Origin: Deltaproteobacteria bacterium
GTDB taxonomy: Bacteria > Myxococcota > Kuafuiibacteriia > Kuafuiibacteriales > Kuafuiibacteriaceae
Direction of reading: 5' to 3'
DNA: 64,000 bases
Assembly (NCBI GenBank): GCA_011526105.1
Contig: WYAZ01000061.1
Coordinates: 1 to 64,000 of the forward strand
Shown: piece by piece, positions 46,201 to 55,926 of the stretch
Layout: every line of letters begins with the position of its first letter
How positions within the stretch are numbered: position 1 is the first letter of the stretch
The notes under the pieces: model-generated
What the model was told of the DNA's origin: nothing
What the model saw: the letters and a program-made list of their open reading frames with translations, nothing else
The model's database searches: none
Position numbers and translations under genes: made by a program

Positions 46201-49200
46201 TCTCGCCGCGGTCCAAGAACCCGCGGGGCGTGTCCACCTCGGGGTGCGGCTGGCGGTCATCCGGGAGGAGCAACTCGGCGACGAAGACGGGGCGCTCAGC
46301 GCACTCACGGCCGCGCTCGAGGTCGAGCCCAACGCACCCGAAGCGCTGCAACGTCTTGCCGCTCTCCTCGAAAAGCGCGGCGACGGGGACACCCTCCTCG
46401 ATGCCCTCGATCGCCTGAAGCGGGTGAGCACGGACTCCGATGTGCAAGCGGCGTTGGAGCTGAGGGCCGGTGACGCCCTCCGCACGAAGCTGTCGGATCC
46501 CAAGGGCGCACTCGTGCGCTACCGTCGTGTGCTCGATCTTCGGCCGGGTGACGCTCAGGTCGTAAGGAGCCTGGAGACTCTGCTGGCGGACGAGGCCCTC
46601 GGGCCGGAGGTCGCCTCGGTGCTCGAGCCTTGTTATGAGGCGGCGGGGCGTCCGCGAGACCTGGTCTCCGCCCTCGAACGGCAACGACCTCTCGCGGAGA
46701 CGAAAGAGGAGCAGCGACAGCTCGAACTCCGCATCGCAAAGCTGCAGCAGACGGCTTTGGGGCAGCCCGAGCTGTCCTTCGCCACTCTGGCCGCCGCCTT
46801 CAGGCGCTCGGTGCTCGACCGCGAGGATGAAGCGGAGCTCGTGCGCGTGGGCCTGCTGGCCAACGCCGGCGAGGACGTGGCGCAGATCCTGGAGGAGGCG
46901 AGTCAGGCCCGTCCGGCTGACGCCAGCCTGCTTAGGACCCTCGCTCGCCTCTACGACGGCGCGGTCGCGGATCATGGGAAAGCGGTCGCGACCTGGACTC
47001 GACTCGTCGAAGCGAAGGCCGGCGACGAGGAAGCGCTCTCCGCGCTCGAGCGCCTGCACGGAGCCGGCGACGACCCCACTGCTTTGGCGCTGGTGCTCCT
47101 CGACCGGGCCTCGGCGGCGCCGGATGCCGAGACCCGAATTGCGTTCTACAAGCGGGCCGCCGCCATCTTCGAGGAGATGGTGGAGGACCTCGCCAAGGCG
47201 GCGGACGTCCTCGAGGAGGCGTGGCTCGTCGCGCCCCGCGATCGCAACACGATGCAGGAGCTGCAGCGGCTGTACAAACAGCTGGGCAGGAAGGACCGCG
47301 TGGCGGAGTTGGTCGCGGCGGAGGTCGAGGCTACGGAGGAGCCGTCCCAGCGGGTAGAGGTCCTTCAGCGTCTCGCCGAGGCTCGGGTTGAGCTTCGTGA
47401 CCTCGACGGTACCATCGATGCGAACCGCGCGATCTTGGCCATCGAGAAGGACAATGCGACTGCCCGAGAAGGGCTCGAGCGATTGCTCGACTCCCCAGTC
47501 TCGCAGGCGGCCGCACTCGCGCTCGAGCCGGTCTACCGGGCTTCGGCGGACTGGCTCAAGTTGGTCGCGGTCTACGAGAAGCTGGCCGACTCGTCCGGGA
47601 ACGCCACGGAGCGCGCGGAGCGCCTCAACGCCATCCGCTCCATTCTCGAGGAGCGGATGGAGGATCCGGAGCGCGCGTTCCGGGTTGCCACCCGCGCCGT
47701 TCGGGAAGCACCCGGGCACGAAGAGATATTTCAGGCCGCGGTGCGACTCGCCAAACGCACCGGCAACGTCGAAGAGCTCGAGGGTCTGCTCCAGGACGCC
47801 CTCGAGGAAGCCGAGCCTGGCTCCGAGGCTCTGCACATCGCACGCACGCGCCTCGCCATGTTCCTCGAGGCTCAGCCCGGCGACCACACCTCGGCCTTTC
47901 TCGCTTGGAGAGGGGTCGTGGAGAACCGCCCGGGCGACCTCAAGGCCCTCGAGGCTTTGGTTCGCGTCGGTCTAGAAGTGGGCGATCTGCCGAACGCGGT
48001 CTGGGCTCTGGAGACGCAGGCCGAGGTCATCGCCGATCCCGCGCTGAAGATCGAACGGCTCAAGCGCGCCGGTCACGTGCTCGATCGGGTCGATGACAGC
48101 GCGCTTCAGCAGGCTCAGATCTATGAGCGCATCCTCACGCTCGAACCCGGTGACTCCGACGCGCTCGCACGTCTGGACAAGATCTACACGAAGCTGAGCC
48201 GCCACGCGGATCTCGAGCGCGTCCTGGCGCAATCGGTCCTGCGTGGGGCCGAGAGCCCAGAGCGTTCCATCATGGTGCTGCGCCTCGGCCGGCTTCGCCT
48301 CGCGCGTCTCGGCCTCATCGAAAAGGGCATCGACACGCTCGCCGAGATCGTGCGTTCGCGCAGCGAGGGCTCGGAGGCTGCGCTCGAGGGCGCCGTAGCC
48401 ACGCTCGATGAGTTCATCGAGCACAAGGCGGACGATGAGCCGCTCCAAGCCGCCAGGGCCGGAGCGTTGCTCGAGCCCTACTTTGCGGAACGCGGCGAGT
48501 CGCTGAAGGTCGTGCGGGCCAAGGGCGTCCGTGTGGCCGCGGTCGAATCCCCCGAAGACCGACGTCGCATTCGCTTCGAGATCGCGGAGGTCTACGAGAA
48601 GCAGCTCGACGATCCGGACATGGCCTTCTTGACCCTGGCCAAGAGCTTCCACGAAGCGCCGGGCGACGAAGAGATCATCGCGGCGCTCGAGCGCCTCTCC
48701 GGCAAAGCCGGCATCCAGGAAGAACTCGCGGAGCTCTACAACGAGGTCATTCCTTCCCTGGCCGACGACGGCCTTCGGCTTCGCCTGCTGGGACGGATTG
48801 CCGCCATCTATCGCGACGAGTTGAAACGGCCGGAGCAAGCCGCGAAGTTCGTGGAGCGCATTCAGAAACTGAGCCCGGGCGACGCCGAGGTGCTGAGCGA
48901 ACTCGAACGTCTTTACCGCACGACCGACGACAAACGCGGCTTGGTCAGCGCGCTGCGCCGCAAGCTCGAACAGCTCGAGCTCACCGAGCGTGACCGGCAG
49001 GCGGTCTCCAAGGAGATGGCCCAGATCCTGGAGTCGGAGATCGGAGACGTGGACGCCGCGATCGAAGCTTTCCGCGCGATGCTCACCATCAACCCGGACG
49101 ACGGCAGCGCGCTCGAGGGTCTCGCGGAGGTCGCGTTCCGTGAGAACCGCGCCCAGGAGCTCATCTTCGCCCTTACGCGGCTCGCAGAGCGGAGCACCGG

Positions 49201-52200
49201 GGGGCGGAAAGCCGACTACTTGGTGCAGCTCGGCGAGGCCGAGATCGGGGCCAGCAACGCGCTGGCGGGCGTCGAAGCGTTTCGCGCCGCGCTTTCGGTG
49301 CAACCCCAACACCCCGGCGCGGTCGCGCAGCTGGGCCTCTTGGTGCGAGACCCCGGTCCGGCGCAGACCGGCGCCGCGGCGGTCCTGGCCCCGCTCTATG
49401 GCAAGACCGGAGCCTTCAACGAGCAGATCGCTTGTCTGGACCTCCTGCTCGCGGCCGAGCAGGACTCCGAGAAGAGGAAGGCTCTGTACATCGAGATCGC
49501 CGAGATCTTCGATACCAAGCTCGGACGGACGGAGCAGGCGTTTCGCTGCCTGCAACAGGCGCTGCGCGAGGATCTCGAGGACGCGGCGGTGCGCGCCGAG
49601 GTCGAGCGGCTCGCTCGCACCAACGACCTGCTCGAAGATCTCGCGGGCTTCTATCTCGATGAGATCGATCGCTCGAGCGACCCTCACCAGATACAGACCC
49701 TTCGGAAGCGGGCGGCGGAGGTCTTCGACCAGCAGATGGGCGATCGTGAGCGAGCGATCGAGCAGTACTCGAAGGTGCTCGACGCCAGTCCTGGCGACCT
49801 CGAGGCCCTCCAGGCCCTCGAGGCGTTGTACAAGGCCGAGGGCGCGTTTGCGGAGCTGGGCGAGGTGTATCGCCGACGCATCGCTCAGGCCGAGGACAAG
49901 GAGACGCGCGTCGTTCTGATGCGCGAGCTGGCCCGAGTCCAAGCCGAGCAGCTCGGGGACGTGCCGGGGGCCATCGCGACCCTACGACGTCTCCTCGACC
50001 TCGACCCGGCGGACGTGGCCTCGATGAATCGCCTCGCTCAGCTCTCCGAAAAGGCCGGGCGACACGCGGAGCTCGGGGAGATCCTCGAAAGACTCATCGA
50101 GACCGAGGCGGCCGGGGGGCGCAACGCGATCGAGGCCAAGGCTCGGCTCGCACGCCTCTCCATCGAGCAGCTCGATGACCGCGCGGGTGGTCTCCGTCTC
50201 GCCGAGGAGGTCCTGGGGGAAGATCCCAGCCGCACCGAACTCGTCGTCGCGCTCAAGGAGTCGCTCGAAGAGGCGATGGTCGAGGACGACAGCCAAAGTG
50301 TTCTGTCGACCGCGCTCGTTCTCGTGCCCGCCCTTCGCAAGGCCGAAGACTGGCGCGGCCTCATCGAGGTCCTGAGGGTGCGCGCGTCGATCACGCCCGA
50401 CCCCGAGACCCGGCGCGGTTTCAACGCAGAGATCGCCGCCACATACATCGACCGGCTCTCGGAGCCCGAACTCGGCTTCGCGGCTTTGATCGCGGTCTTC
50501 CGCGATGCGCCGGGCGACGCCGAGACGTGTGACCGCCTCGAGGCGCTCGCCGAGCAGCTCGGCATGCTCGAGGACCTCGTGCATGCCTTCGGCGAGTCCG
50601 CGACGGATCAGCTCGACGCGCAGGTGCTGGTCCAGCTGCGGACGCGCATCGCGCGGATCCTCGAGCGAAAGCTCGGCCAGAAGGAGCAGGCGGCCGAGGC
50701 GTGGCAGGCGGTGCTCGAACGGCGACCCATGGACCCGACCGCCCTCGAGGCGCTCGATCGCCTGAACACCGCCGCGGGTCGTTTTGGGGCGCTGGTCGAT
50801 GTGCTCGAGAAGCGTGTCGAGCTCTCGTCGGACGACAAGGACGCCGCGTTCGCTCTCCTCATGCGGCTCGGCGCGGTTTGGGAGCAGCACCTCGACGAGA
50901 AGGAGGAGGCGGCTTCGGTCTACCGTCGTGCCCGAGCGATCAAGGGAAGCGAGCCCACCGTGCTCAAGGCCTTGTCTCGCGTGCTCGACGAGAAGACGGA
51001 CGGGGAAGAGCTGTACGCCGTGCTCGAGGAGATCGTGCGTGGACAGCAGGACGCAAAGGTGCTCCTCGCCGCCATCCCGCGCATGGCGAAGCTCGCGGTC
51101 AGCGCCTTTGCGCAGAAGCCGCGCGCGATCGAGCTTTGGGAGTGGGTGCTCACTCACGACAAGGGCAACGAGGAGGCGGCGAGATCCCTCGAAGCGCTCT
51201 ATGAGGAGGAGGGGGCTTGGCAGAAGCTGGCGGAGCACCTCGCGAAGCAGATCGAAGCGACCCGCGACGACAAAGAACTCACCCGCCTTCAGCGCAAGCT
51301 GGGCACGGTCAAGGGCCGATGGCTGGGCAACGTCGATGAGGCCATCGCATCCTGGACCGAGCTGCTCCGGCGCAACCCCGCCGACATCGAGGCGCTGCGC
51401 AGCCTCCGCGACATCTACCGCGTGGGCGGCCGGCACGAGGAGCTCGTCGGGACGCTTCGCAAGCTCATTCCGCTGCAGACCGATCCGAAGGGGGTCAAGG
51501 AGATCCGCTTCGAGCTCGCTGAAGTGTATCTGAGAAACCTCGCGCGGCGCGAGGAGGCGATCGAGGCGGCCAAGCGTGTTCTGGACGTCGAGCCGCATGA
51601 GCTGGCCGAGCTTGTGCGCCTCGAACACATCTTCGTCGAGGCCGGCGCCTACAACGATGCCATCCGCGTGATGAACCAGCGCGCCGAAGGCACCGAGGAT
51701 TCCGGGGCTCGTGCGGATGTTCTCTTTGCGGTGGCGCAGATCTACGAGGAGAAGCTCTCTCGTCGGGCAGGCGCCGCTTCTACGTACGAGAAGATCCTCG
51801 AGGTCGAGCCTTCCAACGTGAAAGCCTACGACGCCCTATGTGCGATCTTTGAAGTGAGCGGAGAGTTTCGAAAGCTGGTCGAGCTGCACAGTCAGAGACT
51901 CCCCTTCATCGTCGAGACCGAGGAGCGCCGTCGTCTGCTCTTCGAGATCATCTCCATTCAGGAGAAGCGGCTCGGCCACAAAGAGCTTGCGTTCAACGCC
52001 GCCTGTCGCGCCTTCGCGGAGGAGGGCGCCGACCCCTCCGCCCAGGAGATCGCGGAGCGGCTCGCGGAAGAGACCGAGACCTGGGAGATCTTGGTCGAGG
52101 TCTACGAGGAGCAGATCGATCAGGTGCCGACGGACCGCGGCATCGAGCTTCGCTTGCGCCTCGCCGAGGTGTACTCCGAGAAACTCGACGACCGCGATCA

Positions 52201-55200
52201 AGCCGAACGTCAGCTCGACTTCGTCCTCGCGGTGAGGCCGGGGGCCGCCGGGCTCTATCCGCAGGTGGCCAAGTTGCTCGAGGCGCAGCAGCGCCACGAG
52301 GATCTCGTCCGGAGCTATGAGCACCGCATCGAGGTGGCCGAGGAGTTCGCCGAACGCCGGAAGCTCTACTTCGAGGTCGCCCGAATCCAAGAGACGCTGC
52401 TCGAGGAGCCCGAAGATGCCATCTCGACCCTTCGGCGCGCGCTGGGCGAAGAGCCCTCCGACACCGAGGTCTTGACCGCGCTGGGGCGGCTGCTTCGTCG
52501 CAAGTCGGCCTGGATGCCGCTCGTCGACGTGCTCGAGCGTCGCAAGGAACTCGCGGTCGCGACTTCCGAACAGGCGGAGCTCGCTTTCGAGATCGCACGT
52601 GTCTTTGAAGACTCGATCCGAGACGAGGACCGGGCGATGGACGCCTACCGCGCCGTGCTCCGCGTCGACCCGGGTCACCTGCCTTCGATGAAGGCGCTGG
52701 AGTCGCTCTATGCCGCGAACGAGCGGTGGACAGAGCTCATCGAGGTCCTCGAGAAGGAGGCGGGCGTGCTCGGGCCGGTGCCGGAAGCGGTCCCCCTCCT
52801 CATCACCGTCGCCACGATCCAAGAAGAGCAGTTCTCTGCGCTCCCTGCCGCCGAGGACGCCCTTCGGCGGGTGCTCGCGATCGACGGCGCGCACGTCCCG
52901 GCCTTCGAGGCTCTCGCGCAGGTCCTCCGTCGTCAGGAACACTGGACGGACCTCGTCGAGTGTCTGAAAGCTCATCTCACCATCACCAAGGATCTCGGCG
53001 AGCGCGTCGACCTCCTGCTCAGGCTCGGCGGCGTGCACGAGGGGCAGCTCCGCCAAGTGGAGGAGGCGCGCGCGCGCTACGAAGAGGCCTTGGACGTGGA
53101 TCCGTCTTCCACCGCCACCTTGCGGGTGCTGGGTTCGCTCCACGAGAAAGAGGGTAACTGGTTCAACGCGCTCGATCTGATGCGCAGGGAGGCCGGTCTG
53201 CTCGGCGCCGTGCGGGACGCGGTGGACCTCCACTACCGTACCGCGCGCATCCAGGAAGAGATGCTCATGGACGTGGGGGCCGCCAAGGTCGCCTACCGCG
53301 CCGCCATCGAGATTGATGGTGGACATGCACCCTCGCTGCACGCCCTGCAGCGCTTGGCGCAGGCCGAGAACAACTGGTCGGAGGTCGTGCGCCTCGAGGC
53401 GCAAGAGGCGGCGCATACCAAGTCCTATGAGGCCAAGGCGGCGCTCTATCAGCGCGCGGCGGAGAACGCTCTCGAGTATCTGGAAGACGAGGCTCAGGCC
53501 ATCGAGCTCTTTGAGCGCTCGCTGGAGGCGGTCCATGACCATATCCCCTCCGTGACCACCCTTGCGGATCTCTACTTCGTCACCGAGCAGTGGGAGAAGT
53601 CGGAGCGACTCCTCGAGCTGCTGGTTCAGAAGCTCGATCCCGAGATCGATCGAGGTGACCTGTGTCGCCAGCACTACCGTCTGGCGTACATCTCCGAGAA
53701 GCTCGAGGCCGACGAACGCGCGCTTCAGCGCTATCTGTCGAGCTACGAGGCGGATCCGAGCTACCTGCCCACCCTCGAGGGCCTCGGCGCGGCCTTGCTT
53801 CGGGCCGAGCGTTGGCACGACGCCCAGGAGATCTACCGCGCGATCCTCGAAGGCCACAGCGAGGAGCTGACCGACGCGGAGGTCGTCGACCTGCACTTCC
53901 AGCTCGGCGAACTCGGGGTGAAACTCGAGGATCTCGAGCGGGCGCGGCGTCACTTCTCACGTGCGCTCGAACTCGACCGACACCATCCCGGCACGCTGCA
54001 GTCCTTCTCGAGGTTGGAGGAACGCCTCGGGATGTACGAGGAGGCTTACGACCTGCGAGCACGCCTGGTGGATCTCGTCGGGGGCGACGACCGGTTCGAA
54101 GAGCTCATGCTCCAGGCCAAGCTCTCGAGGGGCCCGCTGCGTGACCCCTACCGAGCCATCGACGCCTACGCGCAGGCGCGGAAGCTCCGTCCCAACGACG
54201 AAGAGGTACTCGTGGCCCTTGCCGGGCTCTACAAAGAGACCAGTCAGCACGCGCGTGCGGTCGACGCCCTCAGCGGGCTCGCCGAAGTCGTCGAGGATCC
54301 CACTCGCAAGCGTGACACGTACCTCGAGCTGGCCGCCGTGCACTACGGACAGGAGCCCAAGGCGGTGGCGGAGGCGGTGGCTTCACTCAACGCCGCGCTC
54401 GACGTCGATCCAACCTGCGTGCCGGCCTTTCAGCACATCGAGCAGATCCTCGCGGAGCACCAGGCTTGGACCGCCCTCGAAGAGAACTACAGGCGCATGA
54501 TCGAGCGGCTCCCGAAGGCCGCCAGCCTGAAGGCGAGGGCGGTGCTCTGGAAGTCGCTCGGCGATTTGTACCGGGTGAAGCTGAAGAACCGCGAGGGCGC
54601 GATCACCGCCTACAAGGTGGTCCTCGAGAAGCTCGACCCTGAGGACGCCGAGACCTCTTTGGCGTTGGCCGAGCTTCTGTCGCGTCGTCGCGAGACGGTG
54701 GCCGATGCGCTGCGGATTTATCACCAGCTCGTGGCGACCAGCGCCGACCCCGCCAATCCGGTGCGTTCCCTGGACGCCTTGTACCGCGCACTCGAGTTCC
54801 GAGACCGCGCGCTGTCGACGGCGGGTGCGCTGGTCCTGATGCGGTCGGCGAACGAGGTCGAGCAGAAGGTGTACGAGAAGCTGCTCGCCAAGGCGCCCAA
54901 GCAAGCGACCAAGAAGCTCGACGACAAGCTCTGGAAGAACCACGTGTTTCATCCGGACTGCCGGAACTCGCTCGCGGACATCTTGAGCGTGATCTATCGG
55001 GCCGCCCCGCAGCTCTTCGCCGAACCGCAGCGCGCGCTCTTGCTCAAGAAGAAGGAGCGCGTGGATCTGAAGAGCCGCTGGGGCCGGGCCGGTCTGCGAT
55101 TCTTCGAGGAGTATCGTTACATCGCCTCGGTGCTGAATCTGCCGGATCTCGAGCACTATCACCGGATCGAGACCGACAATCCGCCGGTGGTTCTTCCGGG

Positions 55201-55744
55201 CGATCCCATGGTGCTGTTCGTGGGGGCCGAGAGCGGGATCTTCCGAGACGTCTCCTCGCGTGAGATCCGATGGGCGCTCGGGCGTGAACTGGTCTGTGCG
55301 CGCCCCGAGATGGCCGTCGTGCGCGCACTCCCCACGTCTGACGACATCAAAGCGCTGCTCGAGGCGGTGGTTCGCCTCTTCATGCCGGAGGGATCGGGGC
55401 TGGCGCAGGGAACCGACCCACGATCCGTGGAAGCCTGGATGAGAGAGCTGTCCGGCGCGTTGTCTCAGCCGGCGGTTAAGGCGCTGAGAAGCCCGGTCTC
55501 GGCGTGTGTGGAACGGGGCGACCTGCGCCGAATTGGCGCTTATCTCGCAGGGATCGAGCACACGGCCTCACGCCTAGGGCTTCTCTTGGCGGGTGATGTC
55601 CGCGTGGCCGAGAAGGGTCTGGCGGAGCGCCCCATCGTGGACGTCAAGCCTCGGCTTCGTGCCCGGGAACTCCTGCTGTTCCTGCTCAGCGAGGACTACT
55701 TCGTCCTACGTGATCAGCTCGAACTGGCTGTGACTGCGCAGTGA
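43286..55744 (+). CDS. gltI: Giant TPR protein, GltI/AgmK-like gliding motility component
   Basis: This single uninterrupted reading frame encodes 4152 residues. After a disordered 45-residue start it consists of roughly 35 helical modules of about 105-110 residues (estimated by eye). Each has the pattern of an AxxYxxVLExxPxDxxALxxLxxLY TPR pair followed by a LxxVLExR helix. There is no signal peptide or membrane segment, so it is cytoplasmic. The size, repeat type and position directly before gltJ match M. xanthus GltI (AgmK), a gliding-motility protein. The last 270 residues are not TPR and are discussed as a separate domain. Long antisense open frames across the gene are shadows. The symbol follows Myxococcus use and is unrelated to E. 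coli gltI. Confidence 0.88.
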   Translation: MPEQDLSGPPASDRPAAGSTNEGGNGAKAAKPRTGSSAGLDNKLKVDAVRYDRALDEEGRLFEAGFQRLELDLSKSGRFEELAGLYELGAQRASTPEIGLGMMLKAGLVLLEKVGRADRAEVFLRRVLGTDPEHVEALDSLYRLCVSKGRFDEAAEFLDRAVACAAVVDKVDFCLDLAKLANDKLGQPARAVGALRYAFEVDASRLDVLDRARSVLSADGRYREAFEVLWLQAGHIEAAGTPSPETLRELAESLRVLGVQLAETPLDLELAETALSRARQMGDNDALARLDEIAHLRQHWEAEVSSLRDEALASRDKRKAASLYVRAAELLLALGKDPVKAEDYLRKAFILVPGFSEGIRFLERSHRTPDRFAELARKLEAAATEVRDRREKVDILLRAARLEAELGDADAALERYLAVLEVSAENKEATHSASALLAQAGRHNEQAQVLENFVAASEEEHLLLGAQTELGALYAQYLGQTERAQSCLEAVLQKRPSDFVAASALRALYSDAGDTEGLVRVLRILVDYSPDRESRMSMLAELAKAAGDSNKEAAFEAARQIFELSPTDVSVRQRLEQLGEELGRLDALAGSYARAAARVSGDRAFDLWTLAAQIFDEKLSRSEAAADCYKRALELRPSEVPLRDALERLLRERDDPRALVDMLESHLTRTETPKDKAVLYAKLGSALDRDLVEPLRAADAYQKVLEIEPENTLALEALDDLYKRLSKPKELLEILERRTALAAEAKERASLRARQAQLLAGPLGEAERAAEIFLEVLPQVLDEAQVLEAMAELAKRGTQAGALATALEPVFAQRGLGARQVEMLELLIEQESSGERKAELARKLARVFETRLASPNAALEAYAVALRAFPGDGEALGSLLRIATETGAEIEAAGVLEDVLTSGEIVAEVQSELATSLAHLFEERLDRNQEAIDWYMQAMRADAKNPAAVAALERLLGSGERWQDMAGFLEERLAAVQEPAGRVHLGVRLAVIREEQLGDEDGALSALTAALEVEPNAPEALQRLAALLEKRGDGDTLLDALDRLKRVSTDSDVQAALELRAGDALRTKLSDPKGALVRYRRVLDLRPGDAQVVRSLETLLADEALGPEVASVLEPCYEAAGRPRDLVSALERQRPLAETKEEQRQLELRIAKLQQTALGQPELSFATLAAAFRRSVLDREDEAELVRVGLLANAGEDVAQILEEASQARPADASLLRTLARLYDGAVADHGKAVATWTRLVEAKAGDEEALSALERLHGAGDDPTALALVLLDRASAAPDAETRIAFYKRAAAIFEEMVEDLAKAADVLEEAWLVAPRDRNTMQELQRLYKQLGRKDRVAELVAAEVEATEEPSQRVEVLQRLAEARVELRDLDGTIDANRAILAIEKDNATAREGLERLLDSPVSQAAALALEPVYRASADWLKLVAVYEKLADSSGNATERAERLNAIRSILEERMEDPERAFRVATRAVREAPGHEEIFQAAVRLAKRTGNVEELEGLLQDALEEAEPGSEALHIARTRLAMFLEAQPGDHTSAFLAWRGVVENRPGDLKALEALVRVGLEVGDLPNAVWALETQAEVIADPALKIERLKRAGHVLDRVDDSALQQAQIYERILTLEPGDSDALARLDKIYTKLSRHADLERVLAQSVLRGAESPERSIMVLRLGRLRLARLGLIEKGIDTLAEIVRSRSEGSEAALEGAVATLDEFIEHKADDEPLQAARAGALLEPYFAERGESLKVVRAKGVRVAAVESPEDRRRIRFEIAEVYEKQLDDPDMAFLTLAKSFHEAPGDEEIIAALERLSGKAGIQEELAELYNEVIPSLADDGLRLRLLGRIAAIYRDELKRPEQAAKFVERIQKLSPGDAEVLSELERLYRTTDDKRGLVSALRRKLEQLELTERDRQAVSKEMAQILESEIGDVDAAIEAFRAMLTINPDDGSALEGLAEVAFRENRAQELIFALTRLAERSTGGRKADYLVQLGEAEIGASNALAGVEAFRAALSVQPQHPGAVAQLGLLVRDPGPAQTGAAAVLAPLYGKTGAFNEQIACLDLLLAAEQDSEKRKALYIEIAEIFDTKLGRTEQAFRCLQQALREDLEDAAVRAEVERLARTNDLLEDLAGFYLDEIDRSSDPHQIQTLRKRAAEVFDQQMGDRERAIEQYSKVLDASPGDLEALQALEALYKAEGAFAELGEVYRRRIAQAEDKETRVVLMRELARVQAEQLGDVPGAIATLRRLLDLDPADVASMNRLAQLSEKAGRHAELGEILERLIETEAAGGRNAIEAKARLARLSIEQLDDRAGGLRLAEEVLGEDPSRTELVVALKESLEEAMVEDDSQSVLSTALVLVPALRKAEDWRGLIEVLRVRASITPDPETRRGFNAEIAATYIDRLSEPELGFAALIAVFRDAPGDAETCDRLEALAEQLGMLEDLVHAFGESATDQLDAQVLVQLRTRIARILERKLGQKEQAAEAWQAVLERRPMDPTALEALDRLNTAAGRFGALVDVLEKRVELSSDDKDAAFALLMRLGAVWEQHLDEKEEAASVYRRARAIKGSEPTVLKALSRVLDEKTDGEELYAVLEEIVRGQQDAKVLLAAIPRMAKLAVSAFAQKPRAIELWEWVLTHDKGNEEAARSLEALYEEEGAWQKLAEHLAKQIEATRDDKELTRLQRKLGTVKGRWLGNVDEAIASWTELLRRNPADIEALRSLRDIYRVGGRHEELVGTLRKLIPLQTDPKGVKEIRFELAEVYLRNLARREEAIEAAKRVLDVEPHELAELVRLEHIFVEAGAYNDAIRVMNQRAEGTEDSGARADVLFAVAQIYEEKLSRRAGAASTYEKILEVEPSNVKAYDALCAIFEVSGEFRKLVELHSQRLPFIVETEERRRLLFEIISIQEKRLGHKELAFNAACRAFAEEGADPSAQEIAERLAEETETWEILVEVYEEQIDQVPTDRGIELRLRLAEVYSEKLDDRDQAERQLDFVLAVRPGAAGLYPQVAKLLEAQQRHEDLVRSYEHRIEVAEEFAERRKLYFEVARIQETLLEEPEDAISTLRRALGEEPSDTEVLTALGRLLRRKSAWMPLVDVLERRKELAVATSEQAELAFEIARVFEDSIRDEDRAMDAYRAVLRVDPGHLPSMKALESLYAANERWTELIEVLEKEAGVLGPVPEAVPLLITVATIQEEQFSALPAAEDALRRVLAIDGAHVPAFEALAQVLRRQEHWTDLVECLKAHLTITKDLGERVDLLLRLGGVHEGQLRQVEEARARYEEALDVDPSSTATLRVLGSLHEKEGNWFNALDLMRREAGLLGAVRDAVDLHYRTARIQEEMLMDVGAAKVAYRAAIEIDGGHAPSLHALQRLAQAENNWSEVVRLEAQEAAHTKSYEAKAALYQRAAENALEYLEDEAQAIELFERSLEAVHDHIPSVTTLADLYFVTEQWEKSERLLELLVQKLDPEIDRGDLCRQHYRLAYISEKLEADERALQRYLSSYEADPSYLPTLEGLGAALLRAERWHDAQEIYRAILEGHSEELTDAEVVDLHFQLGELGVKLEDLERARRHFSRALELDRHHPGTLQSFSRLEERLGMYEEAYDLRARLVDLVGGDDRFEELMLQAKLSRGPLRDPYRAIDAYAQARKLRPNDEEVLVALAGLYKETSQHARAVDALSGLAEVVEDPTRKRDTYLELAAVHYGQEPKAVAEAVASLNAALDVDPTCVPAFQHIEQILAEHQAWTALEENYRRMIERLPKAASLKARAVLWKSLGDLYRVKLKNREGAITAYKVVLEKLDPEDAETSLALAELLSRRRETVADALRIYHQLVATSADPANPVRSLDALYRALEFRDRALSTAGALVLMRSANEVEQKVYEKLLAKAPKQATKKLDDKLWKNHVFHPDCRNSLADILSVIYRAAPQLFAEPQRALLLKKKERVDLKSRWGRAGLRFFEEYRYIASVLNLPDLEHYHRIETDNPPVVLPGDPMVLFVGAESGIFRDVSSREIRWALGRELVCARPEMAVVRALPTSDDIKALLEAVVRLFMPEGSGLAQGTDPRSVEAWMRELSGALSQPAVKALRSPVSACVERGDLRRIGAYLAGIEHTASRLGLLLAGDVRVAEKGLAERPIVDVKPRLRARELLLFLLSEDYFVLRDQLELAVTAQ

Positions 55745-55819
55745 GGCGGTTTCGCCGCGCGAGCGGTTGCGTTAGACCCAGTAGAGGGACCGTCCGTTGA
55801 CCAAGCAGGGGCAGCAATT

Positions 55820-55847
55820 TTGCGCACGATGTCCGCGAGGCTACAAT
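55820..55847 (+). promoter_or_regulatory. Candidate sigma-70 promoter for gltJ
   Basis: TTGCGC (55820-55825) and TACAAT (55842-55847) are separated by 16 bases within the 182-base gap before gltJ. The -10 differs from consensus by one base, the -35 by two to three. The leader would be about 72 bases. It suggests gltJ can be transcribed apart from the giant gene. Confidence 0.5.
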
Positions 55848-55926
55848 CCAGGGCAGGGCCCAACGCGCCTCGCTCCGGCCTCGAGGCGCGGCGTGAGACC
55901 TGGACCCGGTCGGGAAGAACGAGCTC

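Noticed and set aside
45458-47887. Antisense open frame of 809 codons, and others of similar size at 47972-49942, 49982-51628 and 51836-53953
   Set aside because: They lie fully inside the giant TPR gene on the other strand. In GC-rich genes with G/C third positions the antisense frame rarely meets stops. Their translations show no families and are low in hydrophobic core patterns.
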